NCBI RefSeq assembly: GCF_000259075.1
Contig: NZ_AJKI01000063.1
Coordinates: 1-64,000, forward strand
Direction: 5' to 3'
Length of the DNA: 64,000 nucleotides
From: Marinilabilia salmonicolor JCM 21150
GTDB taxonomy: Bacteria > Bacteroidota > Bacteroidia > Bacteroidales > Marinilabiliaceae
Positions 61,407 to 64,000 of the stretch are shown in pieces; position 1 is the first letter of the stretch; each line of letters starts with the position of its first letter. A program made the position numbers and the translations under genes. The notes under the pieces were generated by a model, which searched no databases, was not told the DNA's origin, and saw nothing but the letters and a program-made list of their open reading frames with translations.

Positions 61407-64000
61407 TTAAAGTGTTCTGGACACCTCAACTTCCTCAAATGCTTCGATAATATCTCCGATTTTAATGTCGTTAAAGTTCTTGATATTTAATCCGCATTCG
61501 TACCCGGAGGCCACTTCCTTAACATCATCTTTAAATCGTTTCAGAGACCCGAGTTCACCGGTGTAAATCACAATTCCGTCACGGATAACCCTGACTTTGG
61601 AGCTGCGTTTCACTTTACCTTCTTTAACCATACAACCGGCAATTGTACCTACCTTGGTAATTTTGAATACATCGCGTATCTCAACAGTCGCTGTAATTTG
61701 CTCCTTGATCTCAGGCGAGAGCATCCCCTCCATAGCGGCAGTAATCTCCTCAATGGCATCGTAAATAATAGAGTACAGACGAATATCAATCTCCTCTTTC
61801 TCTGCAATACGACGGGCAGCCAATGAAGGACGCACCTGGAAACCAATTACGATTGCGTTTGAGGCTGCAGCAAGCATGATGTCTGATTCAGAAATCTGCC
61901 CCACCGCTTTGTGGATCACATTCACCTGAATTTCTTCAGTTGAAAGTTTAATGAGCGAATCGGCAAGTGCCTCGATAGAACCGTCCACGTCACCCTTAAC
62001 CACAAGGTTTAATTCCTGGAAGTTTCCAATGGCAATACGACGTCCAATTTCATCAAGTGTAATATGTTTCTGAGTTCTGAGTCCCTGCTCACGTTGCAAC
62101 TGAGAACGCTTGGTCGCAATATCTTTAGCTTCCTTCTCATTCTCCATCACATGGAATTTCTCACCCGCCTGTGGTGCTCCGTTCAACCCGAGAACCAATA
62201 CAGGCTCGGCAGGACCGGCCTCATCAATATTCTGGTTACGTTCGTTAAACATGGCCTTTACGTGACCGAAATACTGCCCCGAAAGCAGGAGGTCACCTGT
62301 TTTGAGAGTTCCTGACTGAACCAGCAATGTGGCCACATATCCGCGACCACGGTCCAGGGTAGATTCAATCACAGAACCAACAGCAGGTTTATCCGGGTTG
62401 GCTTTCAACTCGAGCAAGTCGGCTTCGAGCAACACTTTCTCCAGAAGCTGATCAATATTAATACCGTTCTTGGCACTAATATCCTGTGACTGATATTTTC
62501 CGCCCCACTCTTCAACCAGATAATTCATCTTGGCCAGTTCCTCTTTCACTCTGTCGGGGTTGGCATTGGGCTTATCAATTTTGTTAATGGCAAACACAAT
62601 GGGAACGCCGGCAGCAGAAGCGTGATTAATCGCCTCGATGGTCTGTGGCATCACATTATCATCGGCAGCCACTATAATAATGGCAATATCTGTTACCTGA
62701 GCTCCCCTGGCACGCATGGCGGTAAATGCTTCGTGTCCCGGAGTATCCAGGAAGGTAATCTCCCTGCCATCAGCCAGTTCCACGTTATAGGCACCAATGT
62801 GCTGGGTGATTCCACCAGCTTCACCGGCAATCACATTTTCTTTACGAATATGGTCAAGCAAAGAAGTCTTACCGTGGTCTACGTGTCCCATCACCGTAAT
62901 GATTGGTGGACGAGGCTTCAGATCTTCAGGATTATCTTCTTTCTCTTCAATAGCTTCAGCAGCATCCACGCTAATGAATTCAACGGTATAACCATACTCT
63001 TCTGCTACAAGGGTAATGGTTTCAGCATCAAGACGCTGGTTGATAGAAACAAAGAGACCAAGACTCATACAAGTGGAGATAATCTGCGTCACCTGTACAT
63101 CCATCATACTGGACAGATCGTTGGCAGTAAGGAACTCCGTCACCTTGAGCACTTTGCTCTCCTCTGTCATCCGGTCCATCTCGTCCTGCTCCTTTTGAGC
63201 AGCAGCATCACGTTTATCACGACGATGTCGGGACGTTTTGGATTTTCCTTTAGAGGTAAGACGAGCCAGTGTTTCCTTAATCTGCTTTTGAACATCCTCT
63301 TCACTCACTTCCGGGCGGGCCGGACGCTTCTTAGCCTTGGTCTTTTTACGTTTTTCCTTTTTATCCTGAGGAGCCACTTTCCCGGCACCATTGGCATTTT
63401 GAGGCTGTTGCTTATCCGCAATATTTACGCGTTCCTTTTCTTTACGGATGCGTTTTCTCTTTTTCTTCTTCTTGCGCTGCTCGTCACGACTCTCGTTGTT
63501 TCGGGCATTGGCAGGAAGATCAATTTTACCAACAACAGTAGGACCCGACAATTTTTTCACCTTGGTAGGCATAAAACTGTCTGCATCTTTTTTTCCGTTG
63601 TCTTCCTTTTCGGCAGCCGGAGCTGTTTCCGGAGCAACTTTTTCTTCAGTTGGTTTTTCTTCTGCTGGTTTTTCTTCCGCAGGCTTTTGTTCCGCAGGCT
63701 TTTGTTCGGCAGATTTTTTCTCCACCGGAGCAGCCTGTTCTTTTTCCGGCTTCACTTCCTTTTTGTTTTCTTTAGAAGCTCCCTTTTCTTTCTTTTCAGA
63801 AACATCTTTGGCTTTCACCTCTTTCTGATCGGTGTTCTCCGGTTTTTTCTCAAGGTCAATTTTTCCAACCACTTTTAAATCTTTGTCTGGTTTCTCAACC
63901 TCCACCGGAATATCTACTTTTTGATCGGGAGTTTCTTTTTCCGATTCATCCTTTTTGGAATGACCAATTTCGGGCTCCTTATCTTCAGTCTTCTTTTCTT
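61407..64000 (-). CDS. infB: Translation initiation factor IF-2 (5' end outside the window)
   Basis: It delivers initiator tRNA to the ribosome. The frame is open to the window edge, so the N-terminus is missing; 863 residues are seen. The visible N-terminal part is a Lys/Glu/Pro/Ala-rich, probably disordered region with repeats of the type [20 protein letters not shown], then a Lys/Arg-rich segment. The GTPase domain carries [13 protein letters not shown] (G1), [20 protein letters not shown] (G3) and [13 protein letters not shown] (G4), followed by domains II-IV ending [12 protein letters not shown]. It is convergent with gcvH. Confidence 0.98.
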   Translation of the reverse strand, partial: EKKTEDKEPEIGHSKKDESEKETPDQKVDIPVEVEKPDKDLKVVGKIDLEKKPENTDQKEVKAKDVSEKKEKGASKENKKEVKPEKEQAAPVEKKSAEQKPAEQKPAEEKPAEEKPTEEKVAPETAPAAEKEDNGKKDADSFMPTKVKKLSGPTVVGKIDLPANARNNESRDEQRKKKKKRKRIRKEKERVNIADKQQPQNANGAGKVAPQDKKEKRKKTKAKKRPARPEVSEEDVQKQIKETLARLTSKGKSKTSRHRRDKRDAAAQKEQDEMDRMTEESKVLKVTEFLTANDLSSMMDVQVTQIISTCMSLGLFVSINQRLDAETITLVAEEYGYTVEFISVDAAEAIEEKEDNPEDLKPRPPIITVMGHVDHGKTSLLDHIRKENVIAGEAGGITQHIGAYNVELADGREITFLDTPGHEAFTAMRARGAQVTDIAIIIVAADDNVMPQTIEAINHASAAGVPIVFAINKIDKPNANPDRVKEELAKMNYLVEEWGGKYQSQDISAKNGINIDQLLEKVLLEADLLELKANPDKPAVGSVIESTLDRGRGYVATLLVQSGTLKTGDLLLSGQYFGHVKAMFNERNQNIDEAGPAEPVLVLGLNGAPQAGEKFHVMENEKEAKDIATKRSQLQREQGLRTQKHITLDEIGRRIAIGNFQELNLVVKGDVDGSIEALADSLIKLSTEEIQVNVIHKAVGQISESDIMLAAASNAIVIGFQVRPSLAARRIAEKEEIDIRLYSIIYDAIEEITAAMEGMLSPEIKEQITATVEIRDVFKITKVGTIAGCMVKEGKVKRSSKVRVIRDGIVIYTGELGSLKRFKDDVKEVASGYECGLNIKNFNDIKIGDIIEAFEEVEVSRTL

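Noticed and set aside
62622-63878. Long open frame (418 codons) on plus, antisense to infB
   Set aside because: It is a shadow of the Lys/Glu-rich infB coding strand; composition is Phe/Ser/Leu-rich and no family is recognisable.

Overview
The window reads as a chromosome segment of a member of the Bacteroidota, probably order Marinilabiliales or a close Bacteroidales relative. The evidence is a type IX secretion channel gene (sprA) in the ruvA-sprA-gcvH neighbourhood, a Bacteroidetes-type LeuRS, an RprX/RprY two-component pair, a GSCFA protein, and repeated TAnnTTTG (-7) promoter elements in place of TATAAT. Apart from the first 5 kb it is ordinary, gene-dense chromosome.

Layout. 1-5230: the end of a prophage or satellite-like integrated element (end of a replication-type protein, tail tape-measure protein, Cro/C1-type regulator with divergent promoters, small unknown genes, a terminase-small-subunit-like protein), abutting the 3' end of tRNA-Arg(CCG), its likely attachment site. 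5999-7973: two secreted esterases, an alpha/beta-hydrolase and a CE8 pectinesterase, suggesting pectin use. 8065-16659: leuS, a YitT-like membrane protein, an M23 peptidase, purN, then acpP-fabF-rnc. 16733-18990: rprX-rprY. 19241-24784: lepA, a nucleotide-sugar epimerase, groES-groEL. 25082-28256: a minus-strand envelope operon (sigma-54 activator, lptE, TPR-like protein, secG); kdsB follows on plus. 29248-40388: a glycogen/alpha-glucan cluster, with glgB convergent to an operon for a debranching enzyme, a GT4 transferase, a GH57 amylase and a 1410-residue fusion of glycogen synthase and glycogen phosphorylase. 41220-43893: GSCFA protein, alpha/beta-hydrolase, YjbQ. 44080-50893: sufBCDSE, a DUF59 (SufT-like) gene and queG, one Fe-S operon. 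51114-60320: a thiL homologue divergent from suf, ruvA and sprA. 60952-64000: gcvH and the 3' part of infB.

Most notable. (1) The thiL homologue keeps the overall ThiL sequence but has lost most acidic catalytic motifs, so it may be a pseudo-enzyme; it is divergent from suf. (2) A perfect 19-bp palindrome sits at the -35 side of the sufB promoter, between suf and thiL, and is a likely operator. (3) A degenerate, non-coding, inverted-repeat-bounded family occurs in at least five intergenic regions (about 5.8, 10.9, 22.4, 31.3, 40.4 and 60.5 kb); one copy supplies the glgB stop codon. (4) The synthase-phosphorylase fusion joins opposite halves of glycogen turnover in one chain. (5) A 124-bp multi-arm palindrome follows sprA. 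I see no CRISPR array, rRNA, transposase gene or complete defence system. The element at the left edge continues outside the window.
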